Source: Hyperoplus lanceolatus
Lineage: Eukaryota; Chordata; Actinopteri; Uranoscopiformes; Ammodytidae
Assembly: GCA_026929865.2 (NCBI GenBank)
Contig: CM049408.1
Location: forward strand, 25,185,501-25,249,500
Direction: 5' to 3'
DNA length: 64,000 nt
Below the pieces are notes generated by a model. That model was not told where the DNA came from and did not search any database. It saw nothing but the letters and a program-made list of their open reading frames with translations. The translations under genes were made by a program, and so were the position numbers. Of this stretch, positions 1-61,460 are shown piece by piece (the first letter of the stretch is position 1; each line of letters opens with the position of its first letter).

Positions 1-9
1 TTTCTTTAG

Positions 10-1809
10 GGCATTACATCACAGGATGGAACTGGTGAAGGTATAATCTGCTCTCAAGCATTTTATATTATAAGTAATATATAATATAATATTTTAAGTT
101 TTGGAGAACCGTTTGGATTTTTCTGCTTTAGATAATATTTTGATGTTCATGTCTTGCAGATTTTAAGTGCTGCCGGGTATCATGTCCTATCCGTAGACTA
201 CAGAGGTAAGATGTGTATTGTTGCTCTTCAAGTGATAAGTTTCTGCTTAATGCAACAATTTTTTTTTAATTTAATCCTAACCTTTATGTTCTTTTTATGG
301 TCCTGGCTTGTTAACAGCAAACAATACAGAGTTAAATTAGGACGTTTTATTTAGGTGTACAACCGTAATGTATGTGTTTTTCTGTCAGTCAATATTCAGT
401 ATTGTAAGGATACAATCATATCTTTAAAGACTCATTTGTTTTCTAATTAGGATTTGGAGACTCAACCGGGGAGCCGAGTGAAGCTGGACTGACCAGTGAC
501 ACCCTCTACCTCTACCAATGGGTGAAGGAACATAGCAGAGGGGGTCTAGTCTGTCTGTGGGGACATTCGCTTGGCACTGGGTCAGTTTCTCTCTGCAATC
601 TCTAACCAGTAAAGTCCACTGTCCATGACACTAATGTGAAAAAACTTAAAACCTTGAGTAAGAAATGTGTGAAATTACTTTGTTTGCTTGTAGGGTGGCG
701 ACCAATACAGCAGTAAAAGTACAAGAGCAAGGTAAGATTGTAGTTATTTTGGCTGATTAGACAATTCTCAGGACTGTGTGTCAAATCTGCCAGATTAACT
801 TTAAACCCCTGTATGAGAGTGCAATTTTTAAACTATTTTTGTAATTGTCTTTAATATCAGGGTCTGTTGTTGATGCTTTAATCCTTGATGCTCCGTACAC
901 AAGCATTGGAGAATGCGTAGCCATCCATCCCCTTAGTAAGGTGGGGACAGTGACATTTCGTATGTTATAACAGTACACACGAAATTGCAACATATTTTTA
1001 CACAATTCCCTGTTTTGTTCCAGATGTACATGTTCCTTCCAGGATTTGAGAGCTTGCTTCAGTACGTACTGGAGATGAACAACATTGAGTTTGCTAACGA
1101 TAAAAAGTAAGTACTTTTTTTAATGCTTTAAAACAGTGTTTATAAGGCTGTAATATTTTCTAACCTTAGCCACCTTTAATAACTCAAATCGCTATGCAGC
1201 TAATGAAATCTGTCTTTGACACTGAATCTATATTTCACCCCAATAGCTTAGAGACCCTGACAAGTCCACTTCTCATTCTGCATTCAGAGGATGATGATAT
1301 TGTGCCCTATCACATGGGTCTGAAGGTACAGTAGCTCTTCGTGTATGCCTTCTCTTACTGTTTGAAACATTTCCTTGGGGACATTTAGAAATCCTTGCTG
1401 AATTACTTTGCATTTTTCCACCCCTGTATGTAGCTGCACCAGATATCCCTCCAGGCTAAGAAACAATATAACACAGATGTTCCAGTTGAAATGATCTCCT
1501 ACAGTGCACATCTTGGATACTCCCACAACAGACTATACTTAGATCCCAATCTGCCAAATGTGGTCAGGTAAGTTGTCAAAACAGACGACAGCATTTTTAC
1601 AATGAAAGTGCAAGAACGAGAAGAACTGTCAGTTAATTGCACGAAATACACTGAAAACGGATTCTTATTTAACAATTAAAAGTTTTTATTTATTGAGATT
1701 ACCTTGTTTTCTTGTAAACCAGGAAGCATAAATTCCTCAGGAAACTCAAGTAAATGAAATAATTTCCGTTTTCCGTTGCAGGAAATTTCTACAAAATCTA
1801 AGGCTGTAG
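10..1809 (+). CDS. ABHD12B: ABHD12B-like alpha/beta hydrolase, 3' nine coding exons (5' partial)
   Basis: Nine exons join in one frame: 10-40, 160-205, 451-580, 694-731, 861-940, 1024-1106, 1247-1325, 1434-1567 and 1782-1809 (TAG stop). All have AG acceptors and GT donors. The translation shows the ABHD12 family core: GYHVLSVDYRGFGDSTGEPS, the nucleophile elbow GHSLGTG (exon 451-580), the acid-residue strand HSEDDDIVP (exon 1247-1325) and the catalytic His in GYSHNRLY (exon 1434-1567), so the Ser-Asp-His triad is complete. Known ABHD12 proteins hydrolyse lysophosphatidylserine and monoacylglycerols; the substrate of the B paralogue is not settled. The N-terminal part with any membrane segment lies before the window. 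ABHD12B rather than ABHD12 is inferred from the adjacent PYGL and TRIM9, the same order as in human. It converges with PYGL. Confidence 0.9.
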
Positions 1810-1841
1810 ATTGTCCCTCCCTCCTGCAGAGAAGTGGCCCA

Positions 1842-1847
1842 AATAAA
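1842..1847 (+). terminator. Candidate poly(A) signal of ABHD12B
   Basis: AATAAA lies 33 bases after the ABHD12B stop codon, giving a very short 3' UTR. A second plus-strand AATAAA near 2229 could serve a longer form, which would then overlap the PYGL 3' UTR. Confidence 0.55.
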
Positions 1848-1909
1848 GTTGATTTTACCCACAAAATGCATGCATCCATGTGTTCATATGTTTTGTGTGT
1901 ACAGTAGAT

Positions 1910-1915
1910 TTTATT
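1910..1915 (-). terminator. Candidate poly(A) signal of PYGL
   Basis: TTTATT on the plus strand reads AATAAA on the PYGL strand, about 460 bases after the PYGL stop. It lies about 63 bp from the ABHD12B signal, so the convergent 3' ends would be almost back to back. Other AATAAA matches exist nearer ABHD12B (about 1684), so the choice is tentative. Confidence 0.35.
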
Positions 1916-2373
1916 TCAACACTACTGCAGGTCACAAATGTATATTTTGCCAAGCGATACAGACACAAAATAAATCTCAGAAATTGTTTCAGTCTGCTGC
2001 AGTTTATAGACAAGCTTTGTCACTCACCACATACAGCATAAAATCGCAGGAATGTAATCTAAATCTCTCTGATACTGACAACGTCCTACTGAATTCCTGA
2101 AATACAGAACTCCTAAAATATGAAGTATTTGGCCTTGCTCTCCAAACTGACTATTGGTCTACTGCATGTGTTGGTGCTAAAGTAATGTTGTAACAGACAG
2201 TTTTTCCAATGCAAGAGCTTTTGACAATAAAACATGTTCAAGAAATTAAAAGGTGCAAGATGTTGATTTCTAAAAAAAAAACACACCAAAAAAAAAGGTC
2301 TGGAAAGCAGTTCAGCAGGACAGTAAATGACTTGTAAACACACAAAGGCAGCCCCCCGTGATAAGACGCCACC

Positions 2374-20425
<18,052 letters not shown>

Positions 20426-20664
20426 GCTGCGGGGGGTTGTGCAGAGGCTTTGTTTGACCTAGTTACTGCCTGAGTCGGTTCCGGAGCTGGGAAGTGAAGT
20501 TAGAAGGCTGGGTGCAGGGTGGTGGCAGTTTTTCTCTGCAGCAGTCTCCTCCTTTTGATGCATTTCATTGGTGAGAGCAGGGGGAGGGATTTCTCTGCAG
20601 AGCTCCAGAACCGAACAACAGGAAAAGGAGCGCACGCACTAGCTGTATCCCATTCGAGGGGACG
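20426..20664 (-). promoter_or_regulatory. PYGL 5' UTR and proximal promoter region
   Basis: Immediately upstream of the PYGL ATG. A CCAAT box (ATTGG on plus, 20567-20571) lies about 145 bases before the ATG. No clear TATA box. The transcription start cannot be fixed from sequence. Confidence 0.45.
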
Positions 20665-20739
20665 CTTCTTCTTCTTCTTCTTCTTCTTCTTCTTCTTCTT
20701 CTTCTTCTTCTTCTTCTTCTTCTTCTTCTTCTTCTTCTT
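20665..20739. repeat. (CTT)25 / (GAA)25 tract upstream of PYGL
   Basis: About 75 bp of uninterrupted CTT on the plus strand, GAA on the PYGL strand, 240 bases before the ATG. Confidence 0.95.
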
Positions 20740-21566
20740 TTAAAGCTCTTCCATATTATGCACTTTGCTGTCAATTTTATATTTCTAAGTAGTCCCTAAT
20801 ACTTATTTTTTTAAATGTTTGCTGAAAAACCCGTTCAGATCATTTATTGTAGCAAGCCTCTATACCCTGATTTTCCTCTAGCCTCAGGATGACCTATATT
20901 GGTGTCTGCAGCCTGCGATCTGGCTGGCCCCTCCCTCCTCTCTGCCGGGCCCTCCCACCGTCTCTGCCGTGCCTACATGATACTAGAGAGACACTGCGTG
21001 ACTCGAACAGTGTTTTTGTTCAATAAAGTTCATTTAAAAAAAAAAAAAGCAAACACAGTGTTTACCCGGAGCGAAGCCGTACTTTGAACAGTTTGACATG
21101 ACCTGACATGATTAAAACCAGTGAAAACAGTAGCTTCACAGTTTGATTTATACAGGCATAACTTCCCACCCTTTGTGGTGTTAAAAACAAGGCATTATTA
21201 GACTGCAATGGGAAAGCTAAGTTAGTGTAATAGGAGCAAACGCTGGGTGCTACTCCCGAAGGCCTACAGAGTACAATGGCCCCACAATGTCAGGAAAAGA
21301 GACCACGACTGAAAGACAATGTTTTGAATGATTGCACATGGTAGATCAGTTCATCAAGTGTACACTCTATTTGACTTATTCCGCCTTATTCTTTGTGTCA
21401 TTTTTCCACAATGCTTGTTTAGGACTTTTTGATATTGAGGCTAAACTGCAGAAAATAAGGTGATTTAGGTTTTTTTTTTTAAAGGCTAATACAACTGTCC
21501 CAGATTACAACGTCACCTGAATATTTATTTTGTCACAAATAACTAATAACTAAACGAAATAATAGT

Positions 21567-21870
21567 TGTGGCATATCTCTTCTTGGTAGCATATCTAAAA
21601 ATGTTTTCTTCTGCTGTTGTAGAAAACATCTCAGGGATTTCAGAAATGTATAATGTGTTGATATTATGTGTTCGATAGATATCGCAATAGGTTGCTGAAG
21701 TCAAAATTGCGAAAAACGTCCCAGATTACCCAAATTCACCCTACAGCTAAACACACACATGAGCTGTGTCTCATTTAAGGGGCCGCAGCCTGCGAAGGCT
21801 GCATTTGAAGACCGATTGCGTCATAGCGGCGCGTCAAGGCTTGTCCCATTTTGAAGGCTCCTTCATATGC
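21567..21870. repeat. Left arm of a 304-bp inverted repeat upstream of PYGL
   Basis: Matches 22977-23280 in inverse orientation at high identity, from TGTGGCATATCTCTTCTTGG to CCTTCATATGC. The arm joins about 195 bp of ordinary-looking sequence to the first 109 bp of the TIR element at 21762, so it is not a simple transposon end. Confidence 0.85.
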
Positions 21871-22327
21871 GGCCGAGAAATGCAGCCTTCGTTTCACGGT
21901 TTTGAAGGGTCCAACAGATGGATCCTTCGCGGCCCAACATATCCCAAGATTCATTGGTTATTTTTCAGAGATGGCATAAGATAAAATAAAAAATAACAAA
22001 ACAGCAACGTGTTGCTCCATCTTCTTAACTTTTATCTTCCTTTCTTTTTTTCTTGTCTTTTCTTTTGTTTTTCTTTTCGTCTGGTAGGCAACTTCTTTTT
22101 CTTTTTTCCTCCGTTGACAAGGCTGTCTCCTTTGGCAGCAATCAGGGTTGCTACTTGCTAGGCAGCACAGGAGCGGCGAGTCGTCGCACAAGGTAACGGC
22201 TTGTTACGCAAACCTGCGAAGACCGTCTGATTTAACACCGCTCGTTCGGCCTTCACGGGCTATGGCCTTCATAGACTGCGTCGACCGCATCTTTATAAGG
22301 ATGCAGCCCCTTAAATGAGACACAGCT
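21762..22327. mobile_element. 566-bp non-autonomous TIR element
   Basis: Begins AGCTGTGTCTCATTTAAGGG and ends with its complement (CCCTTAAATGAGACACAGCT). GC-rich interior words such as GCGGCGCGTCAAGGCTTGTC near the ends. I see no convincing target duplication. A third, inverted copy of its left end lies at 22977-23085. Confidence 0.7.
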
Positions 22328-22425
22328 ACAGACGCAACAGATATGAAGCAATGAATGTTTTGTGCAAGCTTAGCTTGGAACACATCTCTTTTATTTACAC
22401 TTCTAAGTTGTATCTTATTGTTACT

Positions 22426-22979
22426 GACAGAATGGATTATCAAAAATGTAGCAATTTTGGTGTGGAGATAATGATCTTGTGTTGCAAAAATATCAGGCAT
22501 CATTGGACATCTGAAATATATTTTGCATAGTGCTGCTGCATATCTTGCTTGATATTTGAATTTAAATGTAACTCTGCATAAGAAGAAACTAAATCATTTG
22601 AAATAGTTTGAAATCTTTTTGCAACTTGGTGCCAGTGTGTTGCATTAGTTCCTTCTTTTCTTGCAAACTTGTGTTGTTGTTGTGTTGAAACCTAAAAGGA
22701 AATGCAGAAACTATTAAAAGGTTGTTTCTCAACACTCACAGTCTTTTAAGTTAAAGTCGTTGGGTGCCCGGGCGGACCACAGTCTCATGGTGTTCACTGT
22801 GTTGTTCATGTAGCCGGGGATGGGCGTGTCGTAAGGCATCGCCAAAACCACCTGAGAGGAAGGAGCGTGAGAAACCAGTAAGTCACATCGGTTCAGTTAA
22901 CATCTGAAATCAACTGAGACACACAGGGAAATGCTGGCGTAACAAAAGAAACATGGTCATAATGTAGTACCCAGGAGCA
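22426..22979 (-). pseudogene. Duplicated PYGL segment carrying exon 6
   Basis: Three blocks copied in direct orientation from PYGL: 22426-22541 from 13809-13925 (intron 7), 22542-22960 from 14121-14536 (intron 6, exon 6, part of intron 5) and 22962-22979 from 14774-14791 (intron 5). Exon 7 is skipped by the first internal deletion. The exon copy is 22740-22851 with one visible base change (GTTCACAG to GTTCACTG on plus) and keeps acceptor CTCAG and donor GTGAG. It lies upstream of the PYGL start, so it is not a PYGL exon. Confidence 0.92.
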
Positions 22980-23280
22980 TATGAAGGAGCCTTCGAAATG
23001 GGACAAGCCTTGACGCGCCGCTATGACGCAATCGGTCTTCAAATGCAGCCTTCGCAGGCTGCGGCCCCTTAAATGAGACACAGCTCATGTGTGTGTTTAG
23101 CTGTAGGGTGAATTTGGGTAATCTGGGACGTTTTTCGCAATTTTGACTTCAGCAACCTATTGCGATATCTATCGAACACATAATATCAACACATTATACA
23201 TTTCTGAAATCCCTGAGATGTTTTCTACAACACCAGAAGAATTTCTTTTTAGATATGATACCAAGAAGAGATATGCCACA
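22977..23280. repeat. Right arm of the inverted repeat
   Basis: Inverted copy of 21567-21870. Joined to the PYGL-derived block through a shared GCA. It ends at GCCACA, next to a second copy of 22370-22425. Confidence 0.85.
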
Positions 23281-23281
23281 T

Positions 23282-23337
23282 TTAGCTTGGAACAAATCTC
23301 TTTTATTTACACTTCTAAGTTGTATCTTATTGTTACT
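23282..23337 (+). repeat. 56-bp direct repeat closing the rearrangement
   Basis: Repeats 22370-22425 (TTAGCTTGGAACAAATCTCT and onward) with one mismatch. The two copies bound the 912-bp inserted stretch. Confidence 0.88.
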
Positions 23338-23339
23338 TG

Positions 23340-26300
23340 ATTCAAAGGCATGATAGTTAGTTATATGAAAAACAGAAAATGTTATTCTGAAAAGAAAAAA
23401 GACCCTAGGGTTTGCCTTATATATTGTAAATGATTTAAATGTGTTGTTGTGTAAAAATAGTGAACCACCCATTAAGAGAAGAAAAACCCCTTTGTCTCAA
23501 AGTCAAAACAAACCTCTACAAAGTGCCCTCTAAAATATGACATGCAAAAACACTTGTTTGCATTAGTATCCACCCATTCTTATAAAACCGCAACCTGAAT
23601 CGACAATGGTACAACCCAATCAACAGGTGGATAGACCTGATGAATAAATATTCCAGGCAACACAAGACCTTGTTGACACCTAGGCTATTTATTGAATATT
23701 CACACACATACAAAAGAACACAGAGGCTCATAATACACTCCAGATCATCATAATAATAGCAGTAATATGGTAATGACAGACACATAATCATAATAATCAT
23801 ATCGTGTTAAAAATCAATGTAATTACAATGTTTCATTTCATAGTCATAAAATTCTCTGCAGATATATTTCAGTATCACTGTAAATTATAACATCGAGTGT
23901 TGACATTCCACCTCGGATCAAACAGGGCAAAACAAAGAAACACTTTGGAGTTAAAATGAGGTTATATAATGCAGGTGACACATATTCACACACTCACAGT
24001 CACACACACATACTATGTATGTACATTTGGAGATATAACACCTGGTGTCGCCCAGCGACAAGTGCGTAAGTTTTTAGTAATTCATAAAAGTTTGACGAGG
24101 CTGTATGATGGACTGTAGTTTAAGGGTCTAGTTTAATATAATCTAAGTGTATTTGGCTGGTTTAAAAATCATAAATGTTACAATCACACACTGTTTAACA
24201 TCAGCACTCCCATGTGTTCAGAAACAGAAACACATATTTATGCCATTTCGCAATCAGGGAAGTTGATATAACTTCACATATTCACACAAAAACTGCTCCA
24301 TGAGAAGTTTTGCGTTGAAAAGTAACACATGTGTCATCTCCTTTGGACAAATGAAACAATCTTTTTAATAAACTTTGTTTTGCTGAAGTAGAGCCATTTT
24401 GTTTAGTCGGCCTGGAATCTTCAGGATTACGTAATGCTGTGATAATGGCTGGACTTGTGTCTGTGAGTCAAAGGAAGCTCAGTGACCCATAGTGACCGTT
24501 CTACTGTGGCGCTATAATTACGGCCAGACAAAAGGCTGTTCCTTGAAAGAACACCAATTATATGTTAAATGAATCAAAGCTTGAATCAAGCCTTGCAGGC
24601 CAGCCCGTGCAACTTACTGTTTGTAACGTTTGGTCTAGTTTGTCACTGTCAGCAAACATGCACATAGGCTATATTGAAAACTTCATAGATAGATAGATAT
24701 TTTAGCAGCCATGTTTGTAGCCATCAGTCCCAGATGATTCACAATCAATATTACTAAAGAGGGGAAGAGAAAACAAATAAACAAAATAAAAAGTGTTTAG
24801 AAAGTTAGTGAAGACCTTGTTACCTGACTGTAATATTCCCTTCAGTAATGTGGTGACTATATATCCATAACAAAATGATTATTTATAGTTGTTCGCCCTT
24901 TTGCCGATAGAAAAAATACATAGCAGCAGGTGAAGTCAGGCATCACAGATGTTACAGTCGACTCTGCTGAAGCAATGAATCTAGTTTGTAGCAAAGTTTT
25001 CATATATCTTTTGGGGAGTGAAGAAGGGGGAAAAGGCACACCCATGACGCTCACACACAGGATAGCACCTCATGTGAATGCTCGACATGTAAGTTATATA
25101 TCTTTGTCAGGGCAACGATGCACAGTGAAACGTTTTTAGGGCAACTTAAAGGGCAACAGTTCCCTCAAACTGACAACATCAAATATTTGGCTTTTATTAT
25201 CGCAGTTTATAAGCCATGCTAGCTCTACTGATAGCCACGCCGACTTTGGGATGGATTGTTAAGAAATGTTTTACAGATACTAGCAGTCCTAGCTAGCATT
25301 TATTTACTAGCAATAAATAGGCCTACATGTTTTTTTCTTTTAGTTTAATGTCTTGACAACTATTGGTTGGTTTCATTGCCATGACATTTGGTACAGGAAT
25401 CCATGTCCCTCAGAAGATTAATTTAAATAACTTTGGTATATTCCTTTTATAAATCAAATACCTAGCATGCTACCATTAGCATTTAACTTTAGTACAGCAG
25501 CACAGAGTCGCAAGCATACATGGCTTGAGTAGTCTCTTGAGGAGACTGTTGCCCAAACGCGACGCCACAAGAATGCCCTGGTGCATCGTCACCTTTCCTG
25601 TTGCTTTAGAAGGACGTAAACTGGTTCAGTTTGAGAACAAACTCAAAATTACATTTTCAAAGTGTCAAAAAAAGATTCAATTTCTTTCTTTCTGTAATAA
25701 TAACTATACCAACAATGATGGAACTCTCATTGAAAGAAAACTCTGAACATCAATAACTTATTTAGCTATACACCTCTTTGTAACAGATCATATCAATAAC
25801 AATATTACAAAACTGCCATGGTTCAGTCACCTACAGTTATTAATAAAAAAAGAAAACGCCAGAGTGAAGCGAGCTGCTGTAGCACCTTATTCAAGCAGCT
25901 TCACAGTCATCATTTTTTGAACCCATTTTCAACACACATCACTTCACAGAATCTGCCGCTTTTCATGAAGTATTCAACCAAAATCTGTCCTCTCCTGTTC
26001 TAAGAGCTGTAGCATATTCTGCGCCAAGGCTGAATTATTACTGTTTTTACATTTTCTTCTTTTTACAGACAGTATACAGAAGGTTCACATGAGCTAAGCC
26101 ACTAAGAGCAAGCGCCCCCCCAACACGCACTCGCACGAATACATGCACGCATACGCGCGCACACACAGACACACCGACGCACCGACACACACACACACTA
26201 CTGACACAGAAAGACGACCTCTCATGCTCCCCCTGATGTTTCAAATGTATAAGGACTGACGGCAGGAAAATTAAAAAAAACGGATCTTGTCTTTGTAATA

Positions 26301-26920
26301 AGATAAACTGAACTATATATGTTGATGGTATGATTAGAGGCTATTTTTCTAAGACAACAACCTACTTCCTTTAAAGAAATAGTTCCATATTTTAGGAAAT
26401 AATCTTTATATCTCCTTATAATCTCCTTTCAAGGACAAGAGTTTCTGAGCATTGGACAGAGCCAGACAAGCTGTTTCCCCTGTTTCCAGTCTTTATGCTA
26501 ATCTAAGCTAAGCTAATGATAGCTTCATAAATAGCACATAGACATAAGAGTGATGCAATCTTCTCTTCTCACTCTCAGCAAGAAACTAAACAAGTGCTTT
26601 TTCCAAAATGTCAAACTATTCCTTTAAATTACAATCACACACATGAGATCACCAGCTTGAGATCACGGTTATGTTTTCAACAACCTTTGTTCAACTATCT
26701 GTACGACGTCAAAGATACAAGTACCAGATCGCAAAGCCTTTGTGTCCATTTTGATATTTTCCTGCAGATAGTCCAAGGTTTAGGCATGATAAAGGCATGG
26801 CTCAGCGCTGGATGGGGGCCTCTTAGGGTCAGTCGGTCAGGGGGACGCGATGACGTAGGGAGGGTGAGATTTGGATCATAGTTATTGACTGGCAGGATGA
26901 ACCCTGGGAAATTGAAGTCT
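23340..26920. other. Intergenic and/or long TRIM9 3' UTR
   Basis: No exon-like frame. TTTATT on plus (AATAAA on the TRIM9 strand) occurs at 23688-23693 and again near 25193 and 25301, so the TRIM9 3' UTR could reach up to 3.2 kb. A small inverted-repeat element lies at 26374-26624. Confidence 0.4.
26374..26624. mobile_element. Small TIR element (relative at 42398-42556)
   Basis: Begins AAAGAAATAGTTCCATATTT and ends AAAATGTCAAACTATTCCTTT, roughly inverted ends next to TTTAAA. The middle has TCCAGTCTTTATGCTAATCT and AAGCTAAGCTAA. The relative at 42398-42556 shares this core and the right end; a scrap at 49198-49225 shares only the core. Confidence 0.6.
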
Positions 26921-59120
<32,200 letters not shown>

Positions 59121-60762
59121 TAAATTCAGAGGCAACCATTAGATAAAGCGGCTGTCAGTGCACGTTAATAAGCTTTACTTTACTGCTAGACACAATTACA
59201 GATACTTGTCTCTTCAGAAATGTAAAGCAGACCAACTGTGGAGGGGATTATAAGGGAAACAATGTCTCTTAAAACAACGCATTCATTAATATGACAATGA
59301 ACACACAATATTAAATACAATTCAGCTGTGTCCCTTTATGTGATTTTGACAAACAAAACAAAGAAAATACTGTTTATTGTCAGAAGAGGCTACCAGTACC
59401 ACAATGAAACAACAAGTACAAGTCCTGCATTATCAGCCAAATGTATTACTGCATACAAAGTAAAATAAGGATGTTATAGTGTTAGTATAGCATTCATGTT
59501 GTGTGATAAGCATTCTAATAGCAGCTGCATGTATAACTCCTTTATACACTGCTAGTTAGCTTCATAATTTAATAGAAATGCATAACATTACATATTTTCT
59601 TTTATGAGAAATCCTCATTGGCAAAGTAACTTGTATCGTTGTTGTGCTGCAACTAACATTATTCTTTATTAGCATTATACAGTATTGATGAATCCATTGA
59701 TTGTTTTTTCGATGAAATGAAATGTCACAAATTAGTGAAAAATGTCCATCACAAGCTCCATGCCTGTCTACAGTGACATGTTTATGACGTTGCTTGTTTT
59801 GTCAGAAAGAAAATCTCTGAAATACCAAAATTATAAATGTTTTAATTTGATATGAAAGAGGCCTTTACTTCAAAAGACGTTTGATATTTTTGTTCGATAT
59901 GCAAAATTGTTGAGACAAGTCCAGACAACAGACTTTTAGTGATCAATTCACTAACCATTTCAGAATTCCACAGCTTTCAAATAAATACAATTTGTAAAGT
60001 ATTAGAAAAAGGACATCTAAAAGTGACTGCATTTAGTTACTCTCCACATCTGAGTGACAGCAACAGGACAGGACTATTTTAAGATTGCTTAAGCCAGGAT
60101 CTACATGAATAAATCTCCTCCAGTTTTGCTATGCATAAACTTGCTGGATTTGAGTTGTTTGTTTGTTGTAAAGCTTGTTCATCTTCCTCACAGCTGCTGA
60201 GGGCAGAGAGACCATTCCTATAGGGACAAACATGGACGCTGACACCTTGTGAGATGAGATAAACCTCTCAAAAGATTTTTTTTCTTTTTTCGTCTTCCAG
60301 TATCTAGAACCTCTCCATTCCTGTGGCCAAATGCCTCAGTCATCTCCGAGAGAACCATGGCAACGGAAGCTCACACACATTTAGTTCCTTTAGCTAGGCT
60401 GTTGATAGGGAAATTATACACATTAATCCCATTTTACGGAACTGCTGTTTTCGACGACCCACAGAGGGCAACGTGAGGCCACTCAATCTGATTACATTTG
60501 CATATTTTGTAAAGCGCGGAAGAACATTAAAAATGGGCGTCTTTGTCGGATAAATATAATCATTTTATGCATTCAGTAATGCTTTCTGATGATATGGACA
60601 TGAGGCCCGCGGCTGATAAACATTTCAAAGTGTGAATGTGAATAATCAACTTGATATCAGTGAACATGTTGATGATGTACTTGAGGAAATGAAAATATAA
60701 CATGGTTTTGCCAACAGACATAGTTGGTACATCTATTATCTATAACATTATCCTCATGTTAA

Positions 60763-61002
60763 AGGCGCTCCGAGGAACTTTCCGTTTGTGCTAATTCTTG
60801 CACCCCCTTTGGACACAAGCGGGAGTGTTTTTACTCTGCCAGCTGTTGTTCCTGGGTGAGCGTACCCATGACAAAGGCATTAGGAAAAACTATATCAAAT
60901 TGGCATTCTTAGCACTGATGGTCTCGTTTGCTGTTGCAGGAAATTTATAATCATAAGAGGAAAAAATGTATAGTTTCAGACATATTTAAAAGTTTCTCGT
61001 AC
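60763..61002. mobile_element. Third copy of the family C MITE (inverted)
   Basis: Begins AGGCGCTCCGAGGAAC after TTAA and reads CACCCCCTTTGGACACAAGC and GTTCCTGGGTGAGCGTACCC. Upstream of TRIM9. A partial relative lies at 42977-43030. Confidence 0.7.
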
Positions 61003-61365
61003 CAACTTCAATTAATATGAGAGCCTTCAGTGCTGTTTATCCCTCTGCTCATAACTCTCTGAGATTTGCAAGTTTATCCATGTAAACATTTGCCTGGATT
61101 TAACCAAATGCAGTGTTGATTCAAACCAAGTGTCTGGAACCAGACCAGCAGCTATTTTTGGACACTTGCTACTTGCCGACGCCTCCAGTGCGATGACATT
61201 GTTCTCAGTGTAATCTCCTCGGCAGTTTGGGGGCCACACTGCGTCTTCCTGTTTGCTGCCTCCGAGCAGACAAGTGGCCAATCCTTTTCTAAGTCTATCT
61301 AATCTTTTTTCTTCTTCTCTTTTTTTGTGTTGGTGCCAGCAGCTCTTCTCCTGCTGCCAGGAAAC

Positions 61366-61458
<93 letters not shown>
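61366..61458. repeat. (CA)46 upstream of TRIM9
   Basis: Uninterrupted dinucleotide tract in intergenic sequence. Confidence 0.95.

Positions 61459-61460
<2 letters not shown>

Noticed and set aside
20565-20774. Poly-Arg and poly-Phe frames upstream of PYGL
   Set aside because: They read through the (CTT)n tract.
22740-22851. Alternative or mutually exclusive PYGL exon 6
   Set aside because: It lies upstream of the PYGL start codon and promoter on the transcript strand, and comes from a larger rearranged duplicate.
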